DNA of 64,000 bases from Strigamia acuminata (GCA_949358305.1 OX442314.1:29063118-29127117), one strand, 5' to 3'; shown: positions 35,316 to 47,526, numbered from the stretch's first letter. The notes: generated from the sequence alone by a model not told the origin. A program made the numbers and translations.

Positions 35316-38300
35316 ATGGTTTCACCTATGAACGTGAGAAGTCAAGTCAGAGTTGAAAAACAAGCTGATCAAATTGATTTTTTGGGGTTGAAGAAATTGT
35401 GTGATCAATCACACAGCGCATTTTTCAAATTGGTTTGGTTACTACTTGTCGCGGCTTGTTTCACTGGTTGTGTGGTCCACATTTACACACGTGTGAGCGT
35501 TTACTTTGATGCAGCAGTCATACAGGAAGTTGAATTGAAACCACAAGCATCTTTTATTGTTCCTTCGGTTACTTTATGCAGCCTGCACATGTATAACCTA
35601 ATGAAAAATTTCTCAAAGGCAGAGAATATAAACAATAACACTTTTAACTTAAACAACAACGATTTCGACAAATTATGGACTACAGTGGGTAGAATAAATT
35701 CAAGCGACTTATGTGCAGTAAGTAAAAATAAAGTGCAATTTACATGTAGATTAGTGTTCATCAGCAGCATTATCGGACACTTTAAAATCACAATAAATGA
35801 AATGATTTTCCATTTTCCCCATTTGTCCCTGAGCTGGAAAACTTCAGATTGGGTAACCATGTTCTCTGATTTAGCTTATGATGTAAAGCATCATAAATCA
35901 GTAAAAATAAAAAAAATAACAGCATTGTAAATCCATTGGGTTTATTGCAACAGTTATTTTAAACTGCCAGAGGGGTCAAACTGGCAGTTCTAGTGTTAAA
36001 CCTTGAAACGTCTGTTTTTAATACATTTGATGAACATGAAATACTGACTAAAGCAGTGTATTCCAATATTTTGGCTTGGGGATGTACTGTAATACTGTAA
36101 TAAACTGTCTTTTACTAGAAAACAGAAAACACTAATAAATACATCTGTGGAGAAGAACTTAATGAGATAATGACAGTGGACTTTTTTAATTCAGTAACTG
36201 GAAATTGTGTGATGCTTACCATGAGTAATACATATATGGGATTATCATATTTCTTCAAATTAAAGTCACCCTCAATAAAATAAAATTTCAATAGAAAAAA
36301 GTGAAATGGTTTTTCTAAAACCATTGTTCCAGTCGAATTCATGACGTGACAAAAGGTTGCCCTTAAGTATAAGTGGTGACAAAAAATTGCAATTATAAGC
36401 TGCGATTTAATTGAAGAAATATGGTATATCAAACTCTTGAGAATTTTGTTGCAACAACTTTCTACAGGCTGCTGAACTTTATGCCAAATTCCATACTGTA
36501 TTTTGATACGTGATTAAGTTAGTTAAACCTAGGACGATTTACTACAGAACTTCACATCTAGCAAAATTTAATTGTTAGACCGTCAAGCGATTCTGTCTTG
36601 TGATTGTAGCACCATTCAGCAGAAAGAGCATAAAATGACGTCATTTTGATCACTTTTTACAACGAAAACGGCAAAATAAGCCGTTTTCGTCATTAAAATC
36701 AATGGAAACGACTGCTTTACTAAAAAAAAAAGTCCTTTTTTTCCATCTGCAAACCACAAAACAAAAAAAACATCTCAATTTTTAAAAAATATTGGAAAAG
36801 TGAACTGAACTATTGGTTCAAGTTCGTGAACTTGAACTTAGAGTTCACTTTGAAAAAAATTGTAGTGAACCTGAACGTGAACTAGTTCACACAGTGATGA
36901 ACGCAAACTTGAACTAGTTCGCGATTTGGTGAACGAGATACAACACTGCCTAACAGTCTATAAGGCAGGCATTACGTCTCTGATCATTTAGAAACTGTAA
37001 AAGTTGCAATAATTGCCACATCGACAAATAAAAGCAAATGTGTGTGATTCTGCCAATAGTGCGCGTGTGCACAATAAGAAATACAGTATGGGAATTCAAA
37101 ATATTACAGTCAGCAATAAATTGTATCGTACATGTATTGCAAAACCTTAACCTTTAATGTTTTGTCTAATTATTACTCGATATTTATTCAACTGCTCATG
37201 GATCCTGTCTATCCAAACAGTTGCACTTTGCATAAAGTGGTCTTGCAGCCTAACTTCATCTATCACTGTGCTATAGGAATCACGGTCAATGATCAATGAT
37301 CAGTTTTCTGTAGAAACCTGTTTGCAATAATACAAATACGATTGACTAACAAATCTATAATTGCATTGCAGAAACAAAAATGGAGTACCAAGGTCCTTTC
37401 AATTATATTACTTTCAACTGGAACACCATTGAGGCTCCCTATCCTACACCAAAACTATTTGTAAGGCTAAACGCGGAAAAAAAGCAAACAAAAATGAATG
37501 ATACATTTATCTTGTAGGTTTCTCTCCATGGGGATGCATTCCGGCATGTTTATGACAGCCTTGTGGTATCTGAACTAGTCAGAGCTGATTTTCATACAGA
37601 ATACAAAGTATTTGAAAAAGAGGTACAAATACAGCAAAACAATTTCTAACAAAAAACGTGATTGTCATTTCAACATAAATTGCAAAAATTTGATGGAAAC
37701 AATAATGAAACTTATAAAATAATCCAATATCAAGATGGGATGGGATTGATTCAAACAGAATTACCGTATATCCCCGTGTATAAGCTGCCCAATTTATTCC
37801 GAAATTCAGACCTCTAATTTGGGGGGTCGGCTTATAAGTGCGTAATACGTATTCAAAAAAAAAATGTAACATACGTGCTACGTTTTTTACATTTTGTATT
37901 GTATATAAGACCAACCATCAAACAATCAGTCAATTTCATTAATTTTCGACTAAATTGTAGTCAATTTCATCAATTTTTGACTAAATTGTAGTCAATTTCA
38001 TCAATTTTTGACTAAATTGTAGTCAATTTCATCAATTTTTGACTAAATTGTAGTCAATTTCATCAATTTTTGACTAAATTGTAGTCAATTTCATTAATTT
38101 TCGACTAAATTTCACAACATTTTGACATACTCGACTTATACTCGCAAATACCATTTATTAGCAAAATGGTGCCTCAGAATGGGGGGTCGGCTTATACACG
38201 GGGATATACGGTAGTTGCAAGGTGCTGCGATCCGGGTTTTAATCACAGTCACAGTTTGAATGCTATTATAAGACTTAAATCTGGAATAATGGGTCTATTT

Positions 38301-38898
38301 GCGGAATATTTCTTGTAATAGCATCCAAATTACAGTTTCAGAATTTAAATTTACCTCGCAATCCCTGTGCACCGGCAGAAGACGTTACTACCTGCATAAC
38401 TAATTGCTTGGACAAGTTATTAGAAAAGAACTTAACTTGCAGGTAAGAAACCAATGCATGAAACTTACCGTCATTATCTCGACGTTTATGTAATCGGTCT
38501 TTATCAGATTACCATTTTTCAATTCTACAATACTACCACGGTGCATCAGTTTTGATGAAAGTATCAATGCTTTCACCATTGGTTGGTCCGCAGCAATTAA
38601 CTTGGTCGAAAATGTTAATCCTTGTCACTGTAGACGTAAATGTAACGAGAGCAAATACACTTTGAACAAAGATAGTATGGTTAAGAGTAAATACGAAAAC
38701 AAAACAAGTTTGCATTTGCGTTTTGCAGCTGAAACCGATGAAACAATTACAGAGCGTAAAATGGTCACTCTTTCAGGTTTGTTCAGCGAAATTGGTGGAA
38801 CCCTCGGTCTGTACCTTGGCGTAAGCATTTTCACAATTATTGATCTACTTAGCTTTCTTGTCCGACTTTTGATTTCCAAGTTCAAACACGATAATTAA
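35316..38898 (+). CDS. DEG/ENaC-family sodium channel, copy G
   Basis: Exons 35316-35717, 36119-36224, 37372-37460, 37518-37622, 38336-38442 and 38508-38898 join in frame to 399 residues. The N terminus is about 16 residues shorter than in B-E because most of the basic leader is missing. LGLKKL replaces LGLNKL but keeps the Leu-Gly pair. FPSVTLCS, GNCVMLT, CHCRRKCNESKYT and SEIGGTLGLYLGVS are present. It ends KFKHDN. Introns 2 and 4 are enlarged by transposons. No AATAAA lies close to the stop; the nearest is at 39418. It lacks the mariner end and the LTR that mark B-E and D/E, so it is outside that group. Confidence 0.87.
36525..36955. mobile_element. Composite of two MITE pieces in intron 2 of gene G
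   Basis: The left part matches the end of the element at 30174-30586. The right part (about 36790-36952) is a solitary right end of the hAT element at 8509-9491, finishing gatacaacactg. Their junction suggests insertion of one into the other followed by loss. Confidence 0.7.
37762..38213. mobile_element. MITE in intron 4 of gene G
   Basis: Inverted ends TACCGTATATCCCCGTGTAT and its complement, with further inverted gggggtcggcttata motifs. A 31-bp tandem repeat (catcaatttttgactaaatt plus gtagtcaattt) fills the middle (about 37918-38110). A TA duplication is likely. Confidence 0.8.
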
Positions 38899-40258
38899 TA
38901 TCGCTTTAAGTTAAGATTTCAGTAATTTAGCCACATAATTCTATGCACTGTAACCACCGTAACCCGGTCAACCACACCAGCACACTACCCACACACCATA
39001 CTTTATTCGATTTAAGGAATTGTCGCCGGCCCCGATTAAGCGCTGGGTCCCCAAAAATCGCCAATTTTTTTAAAAAAATTTGCAATTTTTGGAAAAAAAA
39101 TCACCTTTTTTGGGAAAAATTCGCCGATTTTTCGGGAAAACCGGGCCCTTATAAACGCCGGGCTTCAGATTGGCACCAGGAGAGTCGGCTCACAAAAATA
39201 TTAAACGCCCGGGCGATTAAACGAGGCGGCACTGTATTAATTGAAACCACAGGCCTTTTTGACCACTGGTGGATATTTTGATATTTTTAAAATCCAATTT
39301 AAATTTTCTTAACATACTGGTAGATTATACATTAGAAATTTTAAGCTTTTTTGTTCAATTTGTACTTTTCATTTACATATTCTCAAATTGTATCTCTTTG
39401 TCTGTATTTTTCCACGCAATAAAATGTAAGAAGTAAAGTAATAAACACTTACGTGTATGAAATTGTGTGAAAGAATTACGCGGATGAAATACAAAGTCAC
39501 ACGCCGATCGGTTCAGTTAAACAGTGTTCTCATCGACAAGCAAACCTACAAAAATAAAATCAAAAATGAGAAGTGAAAATAATTAAATCAAACTACATCT
39601 AATATGAAACAGCCATTACACCAAGAGTAGAAATAACAGGTTTGGCCATCAAATACTATTAAATATCTCCAATGTGCAGAATCTACTGCTCTGACGTCCA
39701 AGCGAATTGACAATAGATATTGGGATTTAACCGACACCAAAATTTTCCGACATCAGCCGATGTAGGTCTCTGAACAAACCTACGAAAATAAAATCAAAAA
39801 TTAAAAAAAAATTCATAAGTTTTGGTCTTTTAAATATTTGCGAATCTGTTATATCGCATGTAATGTATAATGTTAAATTGCATTGTTATTGTTATTTAGG
39901 ATTTTTATAAGCTAATCAGAAGAAAAATAACATAAATTACCGAGGAAAATGCCGCGTCGTTTCGTTTCCACCGGCAGCCATTACACAGTACTTCGGTCAC
40001 TCGCCAACGTGATTGGCTTTTCTGGATCACGTGATATCCAAACCAAATTTTACCGATAGGGGAGATCTTGATACAGACGAAATATTCAGTTGTTGATACT
40101 TTTATAATTTTGTTTTTTGTTTTTAATTTAATATGTGGAATTTTACAGTTTTATTTATTAATTTTTTAAACAAATAATAAATAATCTCAATTAGGATGTC
40201 CCTGTCTCTGCAAAATAAATTCAAACAAAAAAAATAAATTAAAAAAACGATAAAACTT
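38899..40258. other. Spacer between the channel array and the EndoG-like genes
   Basis: A segment at about 39020-39245 (gccccgattaagcg...gggcgattaaacg...cggcact) looks like a mobile remnant. A CpG-bearing stretch at about 39950-40060 with an ATCACGTGAT palindrome might be regulatory. No gene recognised. Confidence 0.4.
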
Positions 40259-42736
40259 TCAAACTTTTAAACGATCTACTCGTGTGAAAGATCCGTCCGT
40301 GAACGTGTCGACGAGTTGACTGTCTTTGACTTCTTTGAAGATTTTAAAACCGGTCTCACGTTCCAACTCCTCTCTATGCACACAAAACTGCCTCAAGTCC
40401 AACCTCTCGTGCACTTTATTTTCAAATCGATAACATTCGAGCCGAAAAGTATTATTTTTATTCACGCAAAGTATAACTTTGAAAAAATGGGTCGGAATTG
40501 CGATCGTGGTTCCATCGATCAGCTCGTACTTCACCTTCCATTCACCGCAGTGATCTTGCCTACGACACAAAATACACACAAATAGATTATATTTTTCTTG
40601 ATTTTCCCCAATAAACCAATCCAAAAGGCAAAATTTACTCGGGTAAATACAAAGGGCCGGTCAAAACGTAGATACTCTTGTGACGTTTCATTAGATGCCC
40701 GAGATATGAGCGTAGTTCATCCCACACTGTTTCAGGCTCGTCGCCCTCGTCGGTGTAATAAGTACTTTCCACTCTCTGAAAAACACAAATCAATGCAAAA
40801 ATTAAGCAGACAGACATTCCAACAACCAAAAACGACATTTAAAACCATTTATTGGTGCACTATTTTTACTGAAAAAAGCAAATAAAAATTAATTTAATTC
40901 TGCACTACTTTTCTGCAAGAATTTTATCGATTTGAATGGATTTTGCAAGGATTTTTATAGGTTTTGATAGATTTTGCAAGGATTTTTATAGGTTTTGATA
41001 GATTTTGCAAGGATTTTTATAGATTTGAATGGATTTTGCAAGGATTTTTATAGGTTTTGATAGATTTTGCAAGGATTTTTATCGATTTGAATGGATTTTG
41101 CAAGGATTTTTATAGGTTTTGATAGATTTTGCAAGGATTTTTCTCGATATGAATGAATTTTACAAAGATTTTTATAGATTTTAATAAATTTTGCAAGGAT
41201 TTTTATAGATTTTACTAGATTTTGCAAGCATTTTTATAGATTTTAATAGATTTTGCAAGGATTTTTGTAGATTTTAATAGATTTTGCAAAGGGTTTTTAT
41301 AGATATCAATGAATTTTGCAAGGATATTTATAGATTTCAATCGATTTTGCAAGGATTTTTATCGATATGATTAGATTTTGCAAGGATTTTTATCGATATG
41401 AATGGATTTTACAAGAATTTTTATAGATTTTAATTGGTTTTTTTAAAGATTTTTATAGATTTTGCAAGGATTTTTATAGATTTAATAGATTTTGCAGGGA
41501 TTTTTATAGATATCAATAAATTTTGCAGGGATTTTTATAGATATCAATAAATTTTGCAAGGATATTTATAGATTTCATTCGATTTTGCAAGGATTTTTAC
41601 AAATCTCAAAGGATATCACGAGGGCAAACCTTGCAAAGGTCGCTAAAACTTCCTAACCCGTATAAATAGTGTCGAAATAAATAGTGCACCAATAATAAAA
41701 CCCCGTTTTTAATCACCTGAGCAACGATATTACTGCACACAAGCGGATCATCAGCGGTCTGAGCATGCCGATAAAACTCAGCCAGATGTTCCGTCTTAAA
41801 ACTCTGCCGGTACATTGACTGCGTATAATCCGTATCGATCGTCCGGAAATCCTCGGGAATCTTTTCCTCCTCTTCACTATCAACAGCCGACCCCCCTTCG
41901 TCGTACGCGTTTTTAATCCCCGAATCCACCACCTCCAAAGCCCAGCACGGAGCCTTCTTCTCATTATCATAACACACAAGAAAATCGTTATATTCTATCA
42001 ACAATCTCCGCGGTGTTTTCGGGTACGGAAAAACGCGTCCACCGTACGAATAATTCACCCAATCCAAATCCGCGTGCGCACCGACCAAACCACTGCCTTT
42101 CTTCGGACTACTGCTCTCGAAGTCGTAAAATTCCCGCTCGTGCGGCTGAATCGGACGACGTTCACTATAATCATCGCGAACCTTATCTCGTGCATTCGCC
42201 TTGCATTGCTCGACAATTTCTTTCACCGTCTTCGAACGTTTACGAGGATGGATTGCGGGGTCGGGCGATGGCGATCGTGATTTTGTTCGTGATTTCGATC
42301 GTGATTTTGATCGTGATTTTGGTCGCGGTCGTTCTTCGGACTCATCCGAGCATTCTTCGGGAATTGGACGTTTGGTTGCGGCGGTTCGTGGGGGTCGGGG
42401 GGCACTAATGGCGGGAGTTGCAAACCTTCTGCGAACTCGTGGACTCGGTGGGCATTCTGGTAGGCTGCGGCAGGTTGCGTTTAGGTCACAATCTGACATG
42501 TCGTCGTCGGAGGGACAACATGGAGGTTGTGCTTTTACTTCCGTAAAATTGCGCCTCCATTTGTGAGAGAATGTTGCGTATAAACACCCGCAAATTCCGA
42601 TGACTGAAGTGGCCAAATGTCGCATCGGGAGTTCTGGATTGACTGTGAATTTGAAATTTAGGTTTTTGGGACGACTAAAACGTGTTTCTTCTGCGGATGT
42701 TTTGAATAATGAAGCGCGTGGAATTATTAGACGCAC
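40259..42736 (-). CDS. Endonuclease G-like protein 1, probable pseudonuclease
   Basis: Exons (minus strand) 42736-41717, 40775-40639 and 40559-40259 join in frame to 485 residues; an ATG at 42625 would give 448 and matches the start of the paralogue. An N-terminal hydrophobic segment (LATSVIGICGCLYATF) resembles the mitochondrial anchor of EndoG. Then come a low-complexity insert with KSRSKSRSKSRTKSRS, and the beta-beta-alpha-metal nuclease domain: LIEYNDFLVCYD, IPEDFRT, TEHLAEFY, CSNIVAQ, VWDEL, SIYVLTGPLYLP, AIPTHFFKV and ETGFKIF. EndoG normally cuts DNA and RNA with a DRGH motif; here this reads KTEH, the downstream metal-site Asn is Pro and the Glu four after the Trp is Arg. Only the His and the SN Asn remain, so nuclease activity is unlikely. 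The antisense ORFs over the insert are shadows. Confidence 0.85.
40905..41600. repeat. 31-bp tandem array in intron 1 of EndoG-like gene 1
   Basis: More than twenty imperfect copies of gattttgcaaggatttttat plus agatttgaatg, occupying most of the intron. Confidence 0.93.
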
Positions 42737-42872
42737 TCTGGTGATAGTTGGTGTAAGTTTTTTTTTATTTTTTCTTTATTTAATACAGAATGTAATGTTA
42801 GAATTGCAAATCTTCTGGCGTTATGGTTCTTGTGGCTCTGTAGTACCTGTACTGTAAAGAATGAGGTTGTTT

Positions 42873-44713
42873 TTATGGCGAAATTTTATGTTGGGGATTT
42901 TGATTTACTTTTGCAAAGGTTTGGTCCGTTGTGGTGTCTTGAATTTGTGCTTCTTTGACTTTGTTGAATATTAGAAATCCGGTTTCTTTTTCCAGTTCGG
43001 TTCTGCACACGAGGAGATTTCTCAAGTCGTGTGTTTCGTGGGGTTTGTTTTCGAATTTGTAGCATTCGAGATGAAAAGTTTGGTCCGGGTTTTGGTAGAG
43101 AATTACTTTGTAGAAATGGGTTGGAATTGCGATTTCTTTTCCCGGGATTGTTTCGTAGTGGACGACCCATTTGCTACATATGCTACATTTGCTACACGGA
43201 ATAGCGGAGAAATTAAATGATTTAAAAAGTAAAATGTAGGGTAAAATAAAATGAAATTTACCGTGGTAAATATAAACATCCAGACACGATAAAAATGCTT
43301 TTATAGATTGATGAAAGATAATCAATATAATCGTGAAATTCATCCCAAACAGTACGAACGGATTCATCAATACCTTCGATTCTCTATTGAAAGAAATCAG
43401 TTTTTAACTTAAATTTGCAGTTTTATACTTAAATGTGCAGTTTTGTACCTACATATGCAGTTTTTACCACTAAAAATAGTTTTTACCTCTAAAAATACAG
43501 TTTTTACCACGAAAAATGCAGTTTTTCTACATAAATATGTAATTTTTGTACTTAAACATGCAGTTTTTGTTCGTAAATGTGCAGTTTTATACCTAAACAT
43601 GAAGTTTCGTACCTAAAAATGCAGTTTCTGTCACTAAAAATGAAATATTCCTACTTAAATATGCAGTTTTCCTATATAAATGTGCAATTTTTGCACGTAA
43701 ACATACAGTTTTTATCCAAAAAACGCAATTTTTTCACTTAAAATTTGCAGTTTGATGTTTAAAAAAATCATTTTCATACGAAATTTCAGCTCTAAAGTCA
43801 AAATGAAATCAACTTGCACCGAAAATTTACTATTTTTTTCCCGCAAAACAAAATCAGATTCTTGAACCAAAATACATACCTGTGCCACGACATTCGTAAA
43901 CACACAAGGATCTCCAATATTTACATCATCTTCATCACCATCACCAGTTCTAAGCCGATCATCGTGATCTTCAGTACGATCACCAACACCTTCAACATGA
44001 AAATCAACCGCAGCTAAATGCTGCAACTTTGCATCAAACGCAAGATCATAATCCTCGAATCCTACACGAAATTCCTTCGCAACACGTCTGTCTTCTCTAT
44101 CCTCAAAACGCGCAATTTCACCCTCATTTAATCCTCCTCTCTCTTTCCTTATTTCCTCAATAGTCCAGCACGGCGCACGCGTAGAAATATCATAACACAC
44201 AACAAAATCCTTATACTCCAACAAAAACCGTCTCGCATTTTCCGGATGTGGAAAAATCACGCCATCGTTCGTATACGTAACCCAACAACGTTTCCGTATC
44301 TTTATAACCTTCTCCGGGACGACTTCCGTCACTACCGTAGCCGGCACATCGGCGGGTATTGCAGGGAAGTCACCGGCGGGCGAAAACAATCGACGACGAG
44401 TCTTTATAATTTCCCGCAACCGCAACCCGACGGCGGGACAAACAGATTTCTGTTCAGCTTTGTGTTCCGTAGGTTTCGTTTCAAGTATTACGCACTCGTC
44501 GTCTTCGACGTCCATGTCGTCTTCGTCGTCAATGTCGTCTACGTCGTCCATGTCGTCTTCGTCGTCCTCGTCGTCCTCGTCGCGGGGATGTAAACGTTTA
44601 GGTTGCGCGTTTACGGTCGCCATTTTGTGTCTCCAGTTGTGTGTAAATGATGAATAGATATATCCAAGTCCTGTTGCTGTTGTGGTCAGAAATAGAAGTC
44701 TAAAATAACTCAT
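42873..44713 (-). CDS. Endonuclease G-like protein 2, probable pseudonuclease
   Basis: Exons (minus strand) 44713-43880, 43383-43262 and 43173-42873 join in frame to 418 residues. Exon 3 has exactly the length of the paralogue's (301 nt); two other acceptors nine and eighteen bases upstream are also in frame. Seen: N-terminal membrane segment (LLFLTTTATGLGYIYSSF); an acidic tract of nearly pure Asp/Glu at residues about 44-73; then LLEYKDFVVCYD, KEFRVGFEDY, KLQHLAAVDF, FTNVVAQ, VWDEFHDY, SIFIVSGCLYLP, AIPTHFYKV and ETGFLIF. DRGH has become KLQH, the metal-site Asn is Val and the downstream Glu is His. It is a tandem duplicate of gene 1 in the same orientation, but the linker is acidic where gene 1 is Ser/Arg-rich. 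Mitochondrial location is inferred from the family. Confidence 0.85.
43410..43740. repeat. Degenerate tandem repeat in intron 1 of EndoG-like gene 2
   Basis: About 24-26 bp units with core aaatgcagttttt-ac-taa. Position corresponds to the array in the paralogue's intron 1 but the unit sequence is unrelated. Confidence 0.85.
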
Positions 44714-44911
44714 AACTGGTGTATAAAGGTAGAGACTTTAGATTTTGAAGTGTGATAAATTGTATAAGAAAATTACATATTGTTTTAGGTTCAAATTTAC
44801 ATCAATAGAGGGCAGTGCAATTCTCTTTTTGACTCACAGATGGCGCCAAAAACTAATCTTCGCTTAAATTCTCAAAAACACACATGGAGTCAACAAAAAT
44901 GTCCTTGAAAA

Positions 44912-45340
44912 ATCAACTTTTGACACTTTTGTGTATGATTTTCTAGATTTATTTCCATTTTAATGTAAAATTTAGTAAAAATTTACTCGAAAAAGATTGA
45001 AAATGTGAATTAAAATCAACTTTTGACACTTTCGTATATGATTTTCTAGATTTATTTCCATTTTAATGTAAAATTTAGTAAAAATTCACTCGAAAAAGAT
45101 TGAAAATGTGAATTAAAATCAACTTTTGACACTTTCGTATATGATTTTCTAGATTTATTTCCATTTTAATGTAAAATTTAGTAAAACTTCACTCAAAAAA
45201 TCGTGAAAATGTGAATTAAAATCAACTTTTGACTCTTTTGTACATCTTTTTCCACATTTATTTCCAAATCTAATAAAAACTCACTCGAAAAACATTGAAA
45301 ATACGAATTAAAATCAACTTTCGACACTTTTGGTCACGTT
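44912..45340. repeat. 103-bp tandem repeat
   Basis: Four to five copies of a 103-bp unit starting atcaacttttgacacttt, spaced 103, 103, 103 and 92 bp. It lies just upstream (5') of EndoG-like gene 2. Confidence 0.93.
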
Positions 45341-46129
45341 TTTCCACATTAAAATCCATTCCAACGTAAAATTCAACTTGAAACCGTGAATTTTCAGCGT
45401 GTAAAAGAATGTTTACCAACGACTCGATGTTCTAGGTGATGTAAACAAGGCACGGCCTGTCCGTCAACTGTCTGTTTATCAAGAAGGGTAATCAGGCAGG
45501 AAAAGGGCATAATGGTTGTTTGGGTCTTGTGGCTAAGATAAGCATCAACATGAAACTTGTGAATGCTCCTCGAGCCAATTGTGTAATGCACTTCATGAAT
45601 CCAGCACAATGAAACAACGTTTGACCTAATTTTGACAGGTTTCCTACAATGCGAACCACTGTTATCAACTTGTTGACTACCAGAGTACCAGATACCCAAG
45701 AAATAAGCTTCCAATAACACGCGGTTTCCTGCCAAACCAACCAAACCACGACATAATCTTCCTTAATAACTGAAACAACTGCGGGGATCTCTTGACCACT
45801 CTTGCAATCGACCAATCAGCGTCCAGTGCGCTTATTTACAACATGTGCGATAAATTTTGGTTGGGAGAAATAACTGGCGGTAGAGTGAGACCAGTTTCTA
45901 ACCTCATGCTAGACCTTGTTGGAAAAGGGTCAAAATATTCTGGTCAATTGTGAAAACTGGTGGAGGCACGAGGGCAATCAGCGGGTGTCCCCTCTGGCGG
46001 AACCTTCTCATAAATCCTTCTTATGTCTCGCAGACACTACACTGGGCACCAGTTAGTAGCCCCTTATTTTCCCACCCTGCAAAATTCATCACTTTGGGGA
46101 ATTACAATAGCAACAAACATCCATTTTTG
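45341..46129. other. Non-repetitive spacer, no gene proven
   Basis: Base composition is balanced. The minus-strand ORFs (45394-45744, 45492-45815) overlap in different frames and show no motif. Could hold regulatory DNA; nothing further can be supported. Confidence 0.4.
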
Positions 46130-46800
46130 GAAGTTTTGCGAAGTTTTTAAATTTTTTTCGGGAGGGTTTTTGGAGGTTTTGAGAGATTTTTCGGTGATAT
46201 TTAAGGATTTTGAGTAATTTTTGGGTGGTTTTTGGAGGTTTTAAAGGTTTTTAGAGGTTTTTCGAGGTTTTTGAGAGATTTTTAGGTGATTTTGGAAGAT
46301 TTTGAGTAATTTTTGTCTGGTTTTTGGAAGTTTTAAAGGTTTTGGGGGAGTTTTTAGAGGTTTTTGGGAGGTTTTGAGAAATTTTTGGGTGATTTTTGTA
46401 GATTTTGAGTAATTTTAGTCTGGTTTTTGGAGATTTTTGGAGGTTTTTGGAGATTGTTAGGAGTTTTGAGAGATTTTTAGGTGGTTTTTGAAGATTTTGA
46501 GTACTTTTTAATTGTTTTTTTGAGGTTTTAAAGGTTTTGGGGGGGTTTTTAGAGGTTTTTGGAAGGTTTTGAGAAATTTTTGGGTGATTTTTGTAAATTT
46601 TGAGTAAATTTTGAGTGGTTTTTGGAGGTTTTGAGTAATTTTTAGGTGGTTTTTGGAGGTTTTAAAAGATTTTTGTGGGGTTTTGGGAGGTTTTGAGAAG
46701 TTCTGACAGCTTTTTATGAGTATTTTGCTTTTTTTTACAGTTTTTTGGAAGATTATAGAGATTTTGAGAAATTTCTGAAAGGTTTTTGTGAGGTTTTTAG
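46130..46800. repeat. G/T-rich degenerate tandem array
   Basis: Many 15-40 bp units around ggttttgagagatttttggg. The strand asymmetry is strong: almost no C on the plus strand. Confidence 0.85.
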
Positions 46801-47507
46801 AGGATTTTGTAGCTTTTGCTAGTCACTGATGAGTCACAACCCACACGACAGTCAACAAATTACAGCTTTACATGCTTACACAATGTTAATTCAATGGGGA
46901 ATCGAGTCAAACACAAGTCAGGTGTGAATGAACAAGCAAATTCCATTCATATTAACCCTTTCGCTTTCCTTTTGAGTGTAATTCGATGCGGTTCCGTCGC
47001 TTTTCACTCATATTTTGCTGGCATTCAATTCTTTTCGGCTTAAAACCCTGACAGTGATAGACTAGTTTACTGCTCGACCATTGGAGGCGAATGTTAAGGC
47101 CTAACCCTTTGGGGAACATGAAACTGTGGTTTTCTCCCGCTTTCTTCTTCACTATGAATAGCAGGTAGAAGCAGCACAAAGGCATGAACTCGCTCCTAAT
47201 CTGGATTTAAAGCTAAATTTAACTTCAAAGTGAATTATAATACTTTTGTTGCACAAAAGGGATGTCGGGGCCCCTCAATGGCCAAAAAATTATTCATTCG
47301 GATTAAATTACAAATTCAATAATGTGGCTTTGTCAAACGATTGAGGTTGCAGATTAAATAGAGATTCAATCGAAATAATTACAAACGTCCGATTTCTCCT
47401 TCTGTTTTAAGCGTTTTAAGCGTTTTAAGGAAATTGGTGTTAAGAAATTGTTTATTATTTTATTTTGAATAAAATTTGAATAAAATTAGAGTTAAAAATT
47501 GAAAAAA
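46801..47507. other. Spacer, no gene seen
   Basis: No recognisable exon. A short triplicated gttttaagc is at about 47405-47428. Confidence 0.4.
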
Positions 47508-47520
47508 TTAAAAAAAAAAA
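47508..47520 (-). terminator. Pol III terminator of tRNA-Gln
   Basis: A run of 13 T on the minus strand begins about 7 nt after the tRNA 3' end. Confidence 0.7.
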
Positions 47521-47526
47521 ATTTGA

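Noticed and set aside
42013-42566. Plus-strand ORFs over the EndoG-like gene 1 linker
   Set aside because: They are antisense to a spliced gene with clear family motifs and result from the low-complexity Ser/Arg coding stretch.
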